From Novosphingobium sp. PC22D (lineage in GTDB: Bacteria > Pseudomonadota > Alphaproteobacteria > Sphingomonadales > Sphingomonadaceae), in contig NZ_MWMO01000002.1 of the NCBI RefSeq assembly GCF_002556635.1, forward strand, positions 496,001 to 560,000: 64,000 nt of DNA, read 5' to 3'. The position numbers were made by a program, and so were the translations under genes. Under the pieces are notes generated by a model. It was given only the letters and a program-made list of their open reading frames with translations. It was not told the DNA's origin and ran no database searches. Of this stretch, positions 28,215 to 35,825 are shown one piece after another. How positions within the stretch are numbered: position 1 is the first letter of the stretch; each line of letters opens with the position of its first letter.

Positions 28215-30413
28215 TCAGAATCCCGAATATCCTAGGATCATTTCATCAACATATATTGATGATTTAGTATCGCTGACGAAATCCCAGGACTGATCTGCCG
28301 AGAAAGCATTCTCGATTTCGATGACTTCGAGGGTTCCGTCGGAAAGAATTTCGAGACCACCCTCGGTCAGGCGTGCGCTGGCACGATCGCCAAAGCCGAC
28401 GAGTTCGATCCGGTCGCCGCTGGTGAAATCGAGAATCCGATCCCCATCGGCTTCGCCGGCGCGAAAGACGAAAATGTCGTTGCCCGACCCGCCGCGCAGG
28501 ACGTCGCGCCCCGCACCGCCATCGAGGATGTCGTTGCCCGAGCCGCCCGACAGGTGGTTGTCGCCGGCGTTGCCGATGATGGTGTTGGCCCGCCAGTTGC
28601 CGGCTCCGCCGAGATCGTCGTCGCCCCGAAGCACCAACCGTTCGAGGTTGTCGCCAAGGGTATAGTCGACGCTCGCGAAGACGGTGTCGTAGCCGCCCGC
28701 GCCGTACGAATGCCACTCCACGATCCGGTCCGCGACATCGTCGACGACGTAGCGATCATCGCCGTTCTGGCCGATCATCAGGTCGCCGCCCTCGCCGCCG
28801 ATCAGAAGATCGTCACCCCAGCCGCCGTCGAGCCGGTCGTCCCCCGCGCCGCCGAGAAGGATGTCATCCCCGAGGAGGCCTTCGAGCCGCGAAGCGGCGT
28901 GTCCGGCGACGAGCAGGTTGTCGAGCGAATTGCCGATCCCCGACAGGGCCGATCCTGTGAGGACCAGCGCCTCGAGGTTGTCGCCAAGCGCGTAATCGAT
29001 GCCCGATACGACGGTGTCCCAACCGCCCTGTCCGTCGCAGTACCACTCGACGACCACGTCTCCGGCATTGTCGACGATATACGTATCGTCGCCGTACTGG
29101 CCTTCCATGCGGTCGGCCCCCGTACCACCATTGAGGAGATCCTTGCCCCAGCCGCCGTAAAGCGTGTCGTTGCCTTCGGCGCCGTAGAGCCGGTCGTCGC
29201 CGGCATCGCCCGAGAGCACGTTCGCGCCGAGTCCGCCGAGAAGAATGTTGTCGAGTTGATTGCCGACGCCGCTGATGGCTCCGTTTCCAGTCAGCGAAAG
29301 GTTCTCGACGTTGTCGCCGAGCGTATAGGAATAGGCGCTGAGCACCGTATCGGTGCCACCGCGCCCATCGGCATGGTATTCGACGACCTTGTCGTACTTG
29401 TTGTCGACGACGTAGACGTCGTCGCCATTGCCGCCTTCCATCGTGTCCGCGCCGTAGCCGCCGAAGAAATAGTCGGCCTGCCAGGTCCCCTGCATGCGGT
29501 CGTTCGCCGAAGTGCCGAGCACAAGGGTATCGACGCCGAGCGCCTCGACCGCCTCGGGCATCCAGTCAAAGCCGGCGCCGGCCTTGCCGCCATAGGGAAG
29601 CGCGCCGTTAAGGTCCGTGAAGCTGATGGAGCCGGTGAGGCTTGCGCTGTCGAACTTGGCCGCGTCCGCATCGAGGTTGCCGTAAACCCGTCCGCCGTCA
29701 TCGTTGATCACGGTCGCGAAATCGGTGCCGCGCTGCGCGGCGGCCTCGCCGAACGTGACGTTGGTCATGCTCGTGGCGAACTGCGCCCCGTCATCGTTGC
29801 CGAGCCAGAGCAGGACGGGATAGGCATTGGGGCCCGCGGCATAGTCCAGGTGCACGCCGTCGAGCGTGAGCGAGGTCGGCTGCATCTCGGGCTTGTCACC
29901 GAGAAAGATGCCCTGATAGTTGCTCGTGCCGACGAAATTGCGGATGACCACTTCGCCGACCTGGCCGTAGGCCTGGAAGATGTCGCCGTGGTAGGCGGAA
30001 TAGCTGCCGGTGACATTCGTGACCGACGAGGATTCGATCAGGACATCGGGGCGGGAGACCGATGAACCAACGACGATGCCGTCGCGCTCGCCGGTCATCG
30101 CGTTGTCGACGGAGGTGCCGACGACATGGATCGAGTTCGCGACATCATAGAACGCGAGCGTACTGGCCGAGTTCTTGTAGGTCGGCGCGAAGTGCCCGCC
30201 GACCAGCGTCACGTTGGCGCCGCCGTTAACCTGAAAGCGCTCCAAGTCGGCCGCGCCGCTCTGCATGAAGATCACATCATGAAGCGCGCTGGCTCCATAC
30301 CATTGCGAACCGATCTTCGAGAGATCGACAAGCAAACCCGACAATTCCGGACCAGTTTCGTAAGATAAAACTACCTCCTTTAGACCACCTAGGAGGGAAT
30401 TCGTATCCAACAT
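28215..30413 (-). CDS. RTX protein with N-terminal beta-solenoid-like domain
   Basis: A 732-residue protein with no signal peptide and an AGAGG ribosome site before the ATG at 30413. Residues 1-295 are rich in short beta strands with regular turns (VTLVGGHFAPTYKNSAS, VLIESSSVTNVTGSYSAY, SLTLDGVHLDYA), suggesting a right-handed beta-helix like polysaccharide lyases or epimerases; no catalytic motif can be fixed. Residues ~300-690 hold RTX nonapeptides in three cassettes like those of the neighbour, then a different C-terminal end. It is upstream of the GH26-like gene with a 58-nt AT-rich gap, so they are likely co-transcribed and co-secreted. Confidence 0.8.
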   Translation of the reverse strand: MLDTNSLLGGLKEVVLSYETGPELSGLLVDLSKIGSQWYGASALHDVIFMQSGAADLERFQVNGGANVTLVGGHFAPTYKNSASTLAFYDVANSIHVVGTSVDNAMTGERDGIVVGSSVSRPDVLIESSSVTNVTGSYSAYHGDIFQAYGQVGEVVIRNFVGTSNYQGIFLGDKPEMQPTSLTLDGVHLDYAAGPNAYPVLLWLGNDDGAQFATSMTNVTFGEAAAQRGTDFATVINDDGGRVYGNLDADAAKFDSASLTGSISFTDLNGALPYGGKAGAGFDWMPEAVEALGVDTLVLGTSANDRMQGTWQADYFFGGYGADTMEGGNGDDVYVVDNKYDKVVEYHADGRGGTDTVLSAYSYTLGDNVENLSLTGNGAISGVGNQLDNILLGGLGANVLSGDAGDDRLYGAEGNDTLYGGWGKDLLNGGTGADRMEGQYGDDTYIVDNAGDVVVEWYCDGQGGWDTVVSGIDYALGDNLEALVLTGSALSGIGNSLDNLLVAGHAASRLEGLLGDDILLGGAGDDRLDGGWGDDLLIGGEGGDLMIGQNGDDRYVVDDVADRIVEWHSYGAGGYDTVFASVDYTLGDNLERLVLRGDDDLGGAGNWRANTIIGNAGDNHLSGGSGNDILDGGAGRDVLRGGSGNDIFVFRAGEADGDRILDFTSGDRIELVGFGDRASARLTEGGLEILSDGTLEVIEIENAFSADQSWDFVSDTKSSIYVDEMILGYSGF
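28343..29516 (-). repeat. RTX repeat-coding region of the beta-solenoid-like protein
   Basis: Three composite cassettes of calcium-binding nonapeptides, parallel to those in the neighbouring gene and probably derived from a shared ancestor. Boundaries are approximate. Confidence 0.75.
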
Positions 30414-30795
30414 GCAAACCTCTGTTCATCATTTGCGTTGGATTTCTTCTTACCATCCGGTTCCCTCAATTAATCTTGTGACACAAGGTGAATCCAAAAG
30501 TAATAAATAAGTATAAATACGTATATTTTATATTTTAGAAGTCGGTGCTTGCTGCACTGCAAAAGGCTGATGAAAGAAGGGACGGAACGTTCGGTCACGC
30601 GGTGCGAGACCGTCCGCCGTCGCAATACGGCCCGCACCTCGGGCCATGGCCCGGTCAGGAATTATGTGATGACGACGCGCGGCGTCGGCCGGGACCGGTT
30701 GCCCGGGGCAGCCCGTCAGACGTGAAGCGAGAAGACCGGTTTACCGCACTGTCGCAAGCCGCGCGCGAAGCCGGGGCACCATACCCACCTGGCCA
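30414..30795. other. AT-rich control region upstream of the RTX pair
   Basis: No gene is supported. The part from about 30414 to 30545 is very AT-rich for this genome (runs of TA and AA near 30498-30540), and it is the promoter-side flank of the minus-strand RTX genes. The rest returns to high GC and leads to the end of the SleB gene. Confidence 0.6.
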
Positions 30796-31815
30796 TCAGC
30801 GCGCGTCGGACGACGCGCGCTCGGCATCGGACGAGCCGGGCAGCCCCAGCACCCGGCGGTAGCGGGCGTGAACGGGGATAGCCGGCGATGCCGCCTCGCC
30901 GGACTCGCGCGCGTCGTCGGACATCGAGAGCAGCGGGCGCCGCCCCGCCTCGACGGCCTGGCCGGTCCCGGGCGGCTCGGCGTATGCGGCATCCTGCGGC
31001 GCGGCGGCTTCGCCCGCCCTTGCGACCGCCCAGGCGATAGGCGGCTCGACCGGATTGTAGCGCTGCGCATAGTGCCGCACGTCGCCCCAGCGGCCCGGCC
31101 AGCGGAAAAAGATATGCGTGCCGAGCTGACGCAGCTTGACCATGCTCGACGACCAGTAAGGCACGACCCAGTCGGTGTGGTAATGCGTCGCCATCCCCAC
31201 GCTCGGCTCGACATAGCCCGCAAGCGCGGCATCGGCGACGGCGAGCGCGCGCGACCAGGCCGCCGGCGCGGGCGCGCGCCGCAGCGAGCCATCACACGTA
31301 AAACTGAACTGACAGCCCGTCCGCCGCTCGCTGCCCTCGAACACCACGCCGCAGATCGTCGCCGGAAAGGCGGGGTGGTGAACACGGTTGAGAACCACTT
31401 GCGCGACGGCCCGCTGTCCGGAGGCACTCTCGCTGGCGGCCTCGTAGTAGACGGCCGCGGCCAGGCACTCGCGCGCGCGCGACAGACTGCGCGGATCAGC
31501 CGATCGGACTACGAGAGGTTGCGCCACGGCCAGCGGCTCGTCGACCTCCGGCACCGATGCGTTCAGCCTGAGCGCATCCTCCCGCGAGACCGGCATCAAG
31601 GCTTGAGAGACCGACGACACCAATCGCTCCGGCGCCAGCGCGCCGGACGGCCCCGGCTCCTCATCAGGTGCGGGTGCGGCTTGCTCCCGCGACGGCCAGG
31701 CCATCGAGGGCATACCGAACGCCGCCAGCGCGAGCCAAGCGGTCGTCGCCAGGAGCGTTCCCAGAACGCCAAGCAAGAGCGCCAGCGCTCCGGCGTTGAC
31801 CGTCGATCGTGCCAT
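30796..31815 (-). CDS. SleB-type cell wall hydrolase
   Basis: A 339-residue protein with one N-terminal membrane segment (residues ~8-32), so the catalytic part is periplasmic. The hydrolase_2 (SleB/CwlJ) domain, near residues 125-250, has CLAAAVYYEAASESASGQRAVAQVVLNRVHHPAFP with the catalytic Glu, then CQFSFTCDGS and ATHYHTDWVVPYW. Such enzymes are lytic transglycosylases or amidases of peptidoglycan. The start at 31815 gives the membrane anchor; an ATG at 31851 is less likely. A Pro/Ala-rich linker and a C-terminal low-complexity tail flank the domain. It is divergent from a Rap1a/Tai-like gene 171 nt away. Confidence 0.85.
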   Translation of the reverse strand: MARSTVNAGALALLLGVLGTLLATTAWLALAAFGMPSMAWPSREQAAPAPDEEPGPSGALAPERLVSSVSQALMPVSREDALRLNASVPEVDEPLAVAQPLVVRSADPRSLSRARECLAAAVYYEAASESASGQRAVAQVVLNRVHHPAFPATICGVVFEGSERRTGCQFSFTCDGSLRRAPAPAAWSRALAVADAALAGYVEPSVGMATHYHTDWVVPYWSSSMVKLRQLGTHIFFRWPGRWGDVRHYAQRYNPVEPPIAWAVARAGEAAAPQDAAYAEPPGTGQAVEAGRRPLLSMSDDARESGEAASPAIPVHARYRRVLGLPGSSDAERASSDAR

Positions 31816-31986
31816 CCGCGTCAGCCCTCGAAGTCGGCCGGTGTGCCACACCGAGCCCTTATTGGGCCGCGATCCGTCCGCCGGACCAGCGCAAACGCAT
31901 TCTTTGTGGACCTAGTTGAGACTGCGCCCGGTTCGCGGATCGGCTTTTCATCGACACGGATCGAACAGGATGGACTCGTCAAAGCG

Positions 31987-32466
31987 ATGAAGCACCCCTT
32001 GGCCTCTTTGGCCGCTGCCTTTCTGATCGTCGCCGGCATGCAGGGCGCGGCGGCGCAACCTGCCGCGAACCCAGGCGACCCGCCGAGCGAAAGCGGCCGG
32101 CCTCCTGGCCATCCGGCGCTTGCGAGCCCCCCGAGCCTCGGGTTCGTGGCGGGCACCGATCTCTTCAAGCAGTGCGCGGACGACTCCGCGACCGGAACCA
32201 GCTACTGCTTCGCCTATCTCGCCGCCGTCCACGATTCCGTGCGCGCGTACGAGAGCTGGCTCGGCTTTCGCGAATTCTGCACCTCGAACCGGCTCACCCA
32301 GTCCGACCTTCGGGATCTCTTCCTCAAGGATGCCCGCCGCTATCCGTTCGAGTTGCGCGGCCAGGCCGCTTCGGTCGTGGTCTCCTCGCTCAAGCGCGCC
32401 TACCCTTGTGCCGGCATGCCTCCATCGGCGCCGCGGCCTGGCGAAAGTTCGTCTCCCGACGACTGA
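31987..32466 (+). CDS. Exported Rap1a/Tai-like domain protein
   Basis: A 159-residue protein with a signal peptide ending MQGAAAQ (residue ~24), a short Pro-rich linker, then a helical domain with four cysteines: FKQCADD, SYCFAYLAAVHD, FREFCTSN and KRAYPCAGM. The spacing and the QSDLRDLFLKDARRYPFELRGQAASVVVSSL helix match the Rap1a/Tai fold known from type VI amidase immunity proteins and from many stand-alone periplasmic proteins. No type VI gene is in the window. It is divergent from a SleB peptidoglycan hydrolase, so a role in restraining a cell-wall enzyme is possible but unproven. Confidence 0.72.
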   Translation: MKHPLASLAAAFLIVAGMQGAAAQPAANPGDPPSESGRPPGHPALASPPSLGFVAGTDLFKQCADDSATGTSYCFAYLAAVHDSVRAYESWLGFREFCTSNRLTQSDLRDLFLKDARRYPFELRGQAASVVVSSLKRAYPCAGMPPSAPRPGESSSPDD

Positions 32467-32897
32467 GAGTGCGGGAGACGCGAGGTTCGCGGGCCTGGCA
32501 GGGGGACATTGCCTCCAAATTGAACTTTCTTTGCCGGCGATTCGGATCGTGGCAAAACGACCCGACAAGCCGTTTCCCGGGGCCGCGCGCCGCCTGCCGG
32601 GAGACTCTGCCCTTTTCCGTCGATCAGCCGCGGCGCGGTGACATTGCCCGACCGATATTTACCCGTCCCGGTTCGAAATCGCCGCCAATCGAAGAAACTT
32701 GTTAAAGTCCGACTAGACGAAGATATCGAAAGTCACTAATCCCGAATCTAAAGAAATGAATCACAACGGGGAAGGCACCGACCCCATCGCAAAGGTTATT
32801 GAACACTTTGACGCTAGGGAGTTGTGCATGGCCGATATCTCCACACAAACTACCGAACCGACCGATCTCGAGCCCTTTTGGACCGAATGACAAACCG
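32467..32897. other. Intergenic region without supported gene
   Basis: About 430 nt of mixed composition, AT-richer from 32660 to 32820. I see no reliable ORF, RNA or repeat. It may hold the promoter for the small gene at 32898. Confidence 0.5.
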
Positions 32898-33098
32898 ATG
32901 AACAAGAGCGGACCGCCCAATTGGCACAAGGCATCCACTGAACGGCTAGCCGATGCCGATCGCCGGAACACTGGACTGCACGACTACGGTTCCCGGCCGC
33001 TGGGCGCCAAGCGTATCAAGTTTCTCTATTGGTTCATCGCCGCAGGCGCCGGTCTGGCCATCTGGGCCCTTATTGCCTGGCTCCTGGGACTGTGGTGA
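32898..33098 (+). CDS. Small hypothetical membrane protein
   Basis: A possible 66-residue protein (MNKSGPPNWHKASTERL...) with a basic soluble part and one strong C-terminal hydrophobic helix (FLYWFIAAGAGLAIWALIAWLLGLW). The helix and basic-residue flank look like a genuine tail-anchored protein, but the ribosome site is weak and an earlier ATG at 32799 is also in frame. No family recognised. Confidence 0.4.
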   Translation: MNKSGPPNWHKASTERLADADRRNTGLHDYGSRPLGAKRIKFLYWFIAAGAGLAIWALIAWLLGLW

Positions 33099-33172
33099 CC
33101 AGCTTTCCGCGATACCGACGCGATTGACTGGTCAGCCTGCGGCTCCGACCGCAAGCAGACGGATCGGCCCGG

Positions 33173-33979
33173 TCAGTAGCACCCTCTGCGGGCAAGCACG
33201 GCAGGCACTGTGCGCATGCAGATGAGCACATCGTACCCCACCGACTTGCGCAGCGCGTAGAAGGCGTCGAGCCGCACGCGCGTGGTGTAGGATACCTCGT
33301 TGCGACCGCTCACCTGCCATAGGCCGGTGAGACCGGGACGAACCGAACAATAGGCCGCGAACCGCAAGCCGTAGCGCGCGACTTCCTCTTCGACGATCGG
33401 CCTCGGCCCGACGATGCTCATGTGGCCGAGCAGGATGTTGATGAGCTGCGGCAACTCGTCGAGGCTGGTCTTGCGAAGAATCGCGCCGATCCAGGTTATC
33501 CGGGGATCGTTGCGCAGCTTCTGGTCACGCGCCCATTCCTCGCGGGCCTCTTCGGATTCGGCCAGCAACTGTGCAAGACGTTCACGGGAATCGATCACCA
33601 TGCTGCGGAATTTGAGGCATGGAAAAGACTTCCCGCCCCGGCCGACGCGCTGCTGGACGAAAAGAACGGGCCCCGGGCTGGTAACCAGGATCGCCAGCGA
33701 GACGAGCACAAGAACCGGCAGGAATACGAGCAGCAGCAAGAGCGACACGGCGATGTCGAAGGCGCGAACGCTGCGCGCATTGCCTCTCGCCCTGCCGTCG
33801 GGCGTCTGACCGACAACGAAAGCCTCGGCCCCGTCGATCGTCGGGCTGTTTATCGCCGGACCGTCAACGATGGCCCGGCTCAGGGGATCTGACGTTACGA
33901 GCGGTTCGCAGCTCCCGCCGCTTGCGAAAGGGCGCGTATCGCGCATTGCACTTCGCGACAATTCGGGAATGGATGCCAT
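33173..33979 (-). CDS. ExoY-like undecaprenyl-phosphate sugar transferase
   Basis: A 268-residue polyprenyl-phosphate sugar-1-phosphate transferase (bacterial sugar transferase family). One hydrophobic hairpin (FDIAVSLLLLLVFLPVLVLVSLAIL) is followed by the conserved catalytic region: SPGPVLFVQQRVGRGGKSF, KFRSM, LRKTSLDELPQLINILLGHMSIVGPRP and the end YCSVRPGLTGLWQVSGR. It loads the first sugar on the lipid carrier for exopolysaccharide synthesis. The start at 33979 is a choice; a longer frame to 34075 exists. It lies downstream of a family 2 glycosyltransferase on the same strand, separated by ~300 AT-rich nt with a large palindrome. Confidence 0.9.
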   Translation of the reverse strand: MASIPELSRSAMRDTRPFASGGSCEPLVTSDPLSRAIVDGPAINSPTIDGAEAFVVGQTPDGRARGNARSVRAFDIAVSLLLLLVFLPVLVLVSLAILVTSPGPVLFVQQRVGRGGKSFPCLKFRSMVIDSRERLAQLLAESEEAREEWARDQKLRNDPRITWIGAILRKTSLDELPQLINILLGHMSIVGPRPIVEEEVARYGLRFAAYCSVRPGLTGLWQVSGRNEVSYTTRVRLDAFYALRKSVGYDVLICMRTVPAVLARRGCY

Positions 33980-34160
33980 GGAAATGCCCCCACCTGGTCC
34001 TGTTGCGTCGTCACCACCATTACGAGTCTCGATATTGCAGTGCATCATATGAGAGCTTAAAGCGCCGTCAACCAAGTATTATTACCAATAATTCTCTACT
34101 ATGTCTTGAAATGGATCGGTTTTCGATTGGTCAATTTGCGCTGATCTTATGCGATACGTA

Positions 34161-34200
34161 ATTTCACCAAATTGGAGGAGACCACCCAATTTGGTGAAAT
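34161..34200. repeat. Perfect 15-bp inverted repeat with 10-nt spacer
   Basis: Arms 34161-34175 (ATTTCACCAAATTGG) and 34186-34200 are exact reverse complements. It lies between the glycosyltransferase stop (34276) and the ExoY-like gene, within AT-rich DNA. It may be a terminator hairpin (no T-tract follows on the minus strand) or an operator for a dimeric regulator. Confidence 0.8.
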
Positions 34201-34275
34201 GAAACTCGGACTATTGATCGGAGCTGCTGAGCAGACGGGTCCTCGACCCGGAGGTTCGCAGGATACGAGCGCTTC

Positions 34276-35454
34276 TCAGGCGTTGCTCGACTGGCTGCCG
34301 CTCTTGCCCGGAACGCCGAGCGTGTCGCGAGAGGCCGCCGGCGTCCAGGTCTGATAGGTGCGGCCGGCCAGCGCGTCGATCACGCCCAGAAAGGTCGCGC
34401 AGATCGCGATGAGGACCTGCAGGCCCAATGCGAAGGGCGGAATGCCGGAAGCTCCGAGCGCAAGACACAGGACGACCACGGCCAGCCCGCCCGTCAGCAC
34501 GAGCCAATGTCCGGACGATGCGAGCGCCGCCGCAGCGGCGAGGAGTGCGATGACGAGAAGCGGCAAGCCGAACCAGCGCAAGACCTTATGCGAGAAGTAT
34601 TTATAAAGCCCGGCCGCCCCGAATACGGATCGAATGTCGGACCAAAGGTAGCGATGCGTGTTGAACGCGCGGCACGCGATCCTGCGCTTGCGGCGAAACT
34701 CCTCATTCGTTGTCGTCGTATTGCGTTCGTAAGCGCGCACGCTCGGCGCATAGACCAGCCGTTTGCCCGCCAGCACAACGCTCAGCGAAACGATCATGTC
34801 GTCGAGAAGGTGCGGGGGCACGGTCGGGTACAGCTCGCGCCGGGTCGCGAAAATCGAGCCGTCGGCCCCCATGATCGAGCCGCTCGCCGACTCGCGGGAC
34901 TTGATCACCTCCTCGAGCCGCCAGTAGAGCCCGCCCGCCCGTGCCGTCGCGCTCTCCGCGTCGTTGGTGTAGATGAGCGAGCCCGCGACGCCGCCGATGG
35001 CCGGATCGGCGAAATATTCGCGAAGCTCCGACAAGGCGCTCGGATCGAGCAGCACGTTGGCATCGGTGAAGACACAGACGTCGCCTCTGGCCTGCGCGAC
35101 CATCCGCGCCATGCCCGTGGCCTTGCCGGTCCGCTCGCGCGCCACGATCACGTCGATCACATCTGATGCCGCCTCGAGGATCTCCTGCGTGCGGTCGCTG
35201 GACAAATCGCAGTAGGCGACCACCTGCAGGCCGGGCTCGGATCGCTTCAGTTCGCGAACGTTGGCGATCTTCTGCGGCAGCGAGCGTTCCTCGTTGTACG
35301 CCGCGAACAGTAGCGTGAATGTAACTTTATCCGCCCCGCGTTCGGGACGAATTCGCCGCACGCCGAAAAGAAGCAGCGAAGAAGGATAAACGAGATACGG
35401 AAAGACGAAGGCCACAAATGCGACGAATCCGATCACACTGTAGACATAGGTCAT
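34276..35454 (-). CDS. Family 2 glycosyltransferase, membrane-bound
   Basis: A 392-residue protein with an N-terminal membrane helix, a GT-A domain and three C-terminal helices. Motifs: LLFAAYNEERSLPQKI (nucleotide binding), VFTDANVLLDPSAL (metal-binding DxD-like TDAN), GADGSIFATRRELYP and the acceptor-side RRKRRIACRAF region near residue 250. It should add a sugar to a lipid-linked or growing glycan at the inner membrane, most like exopolysaccharide enzymes. The ATG at 35454 was preferred to 35472 for the better-formed membrane helix. The ExoY-like transferase downstream points to the same polymer, but polymerase and flippase genes are not in the window. Confidence 0.88.
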   Translation of the reverse strand: MTYVYSVIGFVAFVAFVFPYLVYPSSLLLFGVRRIRPERGADKVTFTLLFAAYNEERSLPQKIANVRELKRSEPGLQVVAYCDLSSDRTQEILEAASDVIDVIVARERTGKATGMARMVAQARGDVCVFTDANVLLDPSALSELREYFADPAIGGVAGSLIYTNDAESATARAGGLYWRLEEVIKSRESASGSIMGADGSIFATRRELYPTVPPHLLDDMIVSLSVVLAGKRLVYAPSVRAYERNTTTTNEEFRRKRRIACRAFNTHRYLWSDIRSVFGAAGLYKYFSHKVLRWFGLPLLVIALLAAAAALASSGHWLVLTGGLAVVVLCLALGASGIPPFALGLQVLIAICATFLGVIDALAGRTYQTWTPAASRDTLGVPGKSGSQSSNA

Positions 35455-35825
35455 CCGAACACCCTTGCACAACGCGCCGCTTCACGAGCAGCGTTCGCCT
35501 CAGTACGCCTCGCAGGTTCCCTCTGATCGCATGAATTCGTAAGCAGTCCTGGCCGCTCGTCGCCACAGCTTGTTACCGTTGACGCCCGCATTCTTTAGTT
35601 GCGAGATTCGGATGTCATGTAAATCATGCGCCATTCCGGAGATATGGCTATTCTATTCATTTCGGATGAACAAACGATCGCATTCGAGCGATATAAAATA
35701 GGTATAATTACTTGTCAGATGGACTTGCGGCCGACCCTCGCCGGCGGTCGCAAAGGGCGTCGCCGGACCGGTCACCGGATGATCCATCGTGTCCCGAGCA
35801 GCCGTCCCGCCGCGCGGTGCGCGCG
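35455..35825. other. Intergenic region upstream of the glycosyltransferase
   Basis: About 370 nt with no supported gene, AT-rich around 35590-35720. It carries the promoter side of the minus-strand glycosyltransferase and the 3' flank of the TonB receptor at 35826. No clear repeat or RNA seen. Confidence 0.5.

Noticed and set aside
26087..29516. Repeated DNA resembling a CRISPR-like array
   Set aside because: The repeats are degenerate, in frame and encode RTX nonapeptides; there are no uniform repeats with unique spacers.
31987..32466. Type VI secretion immunity protein as part of an effector module
   Set aside because: No effector, VgrG, Hcp or other type VI gene is in the window; only the fold resemblance is supported.
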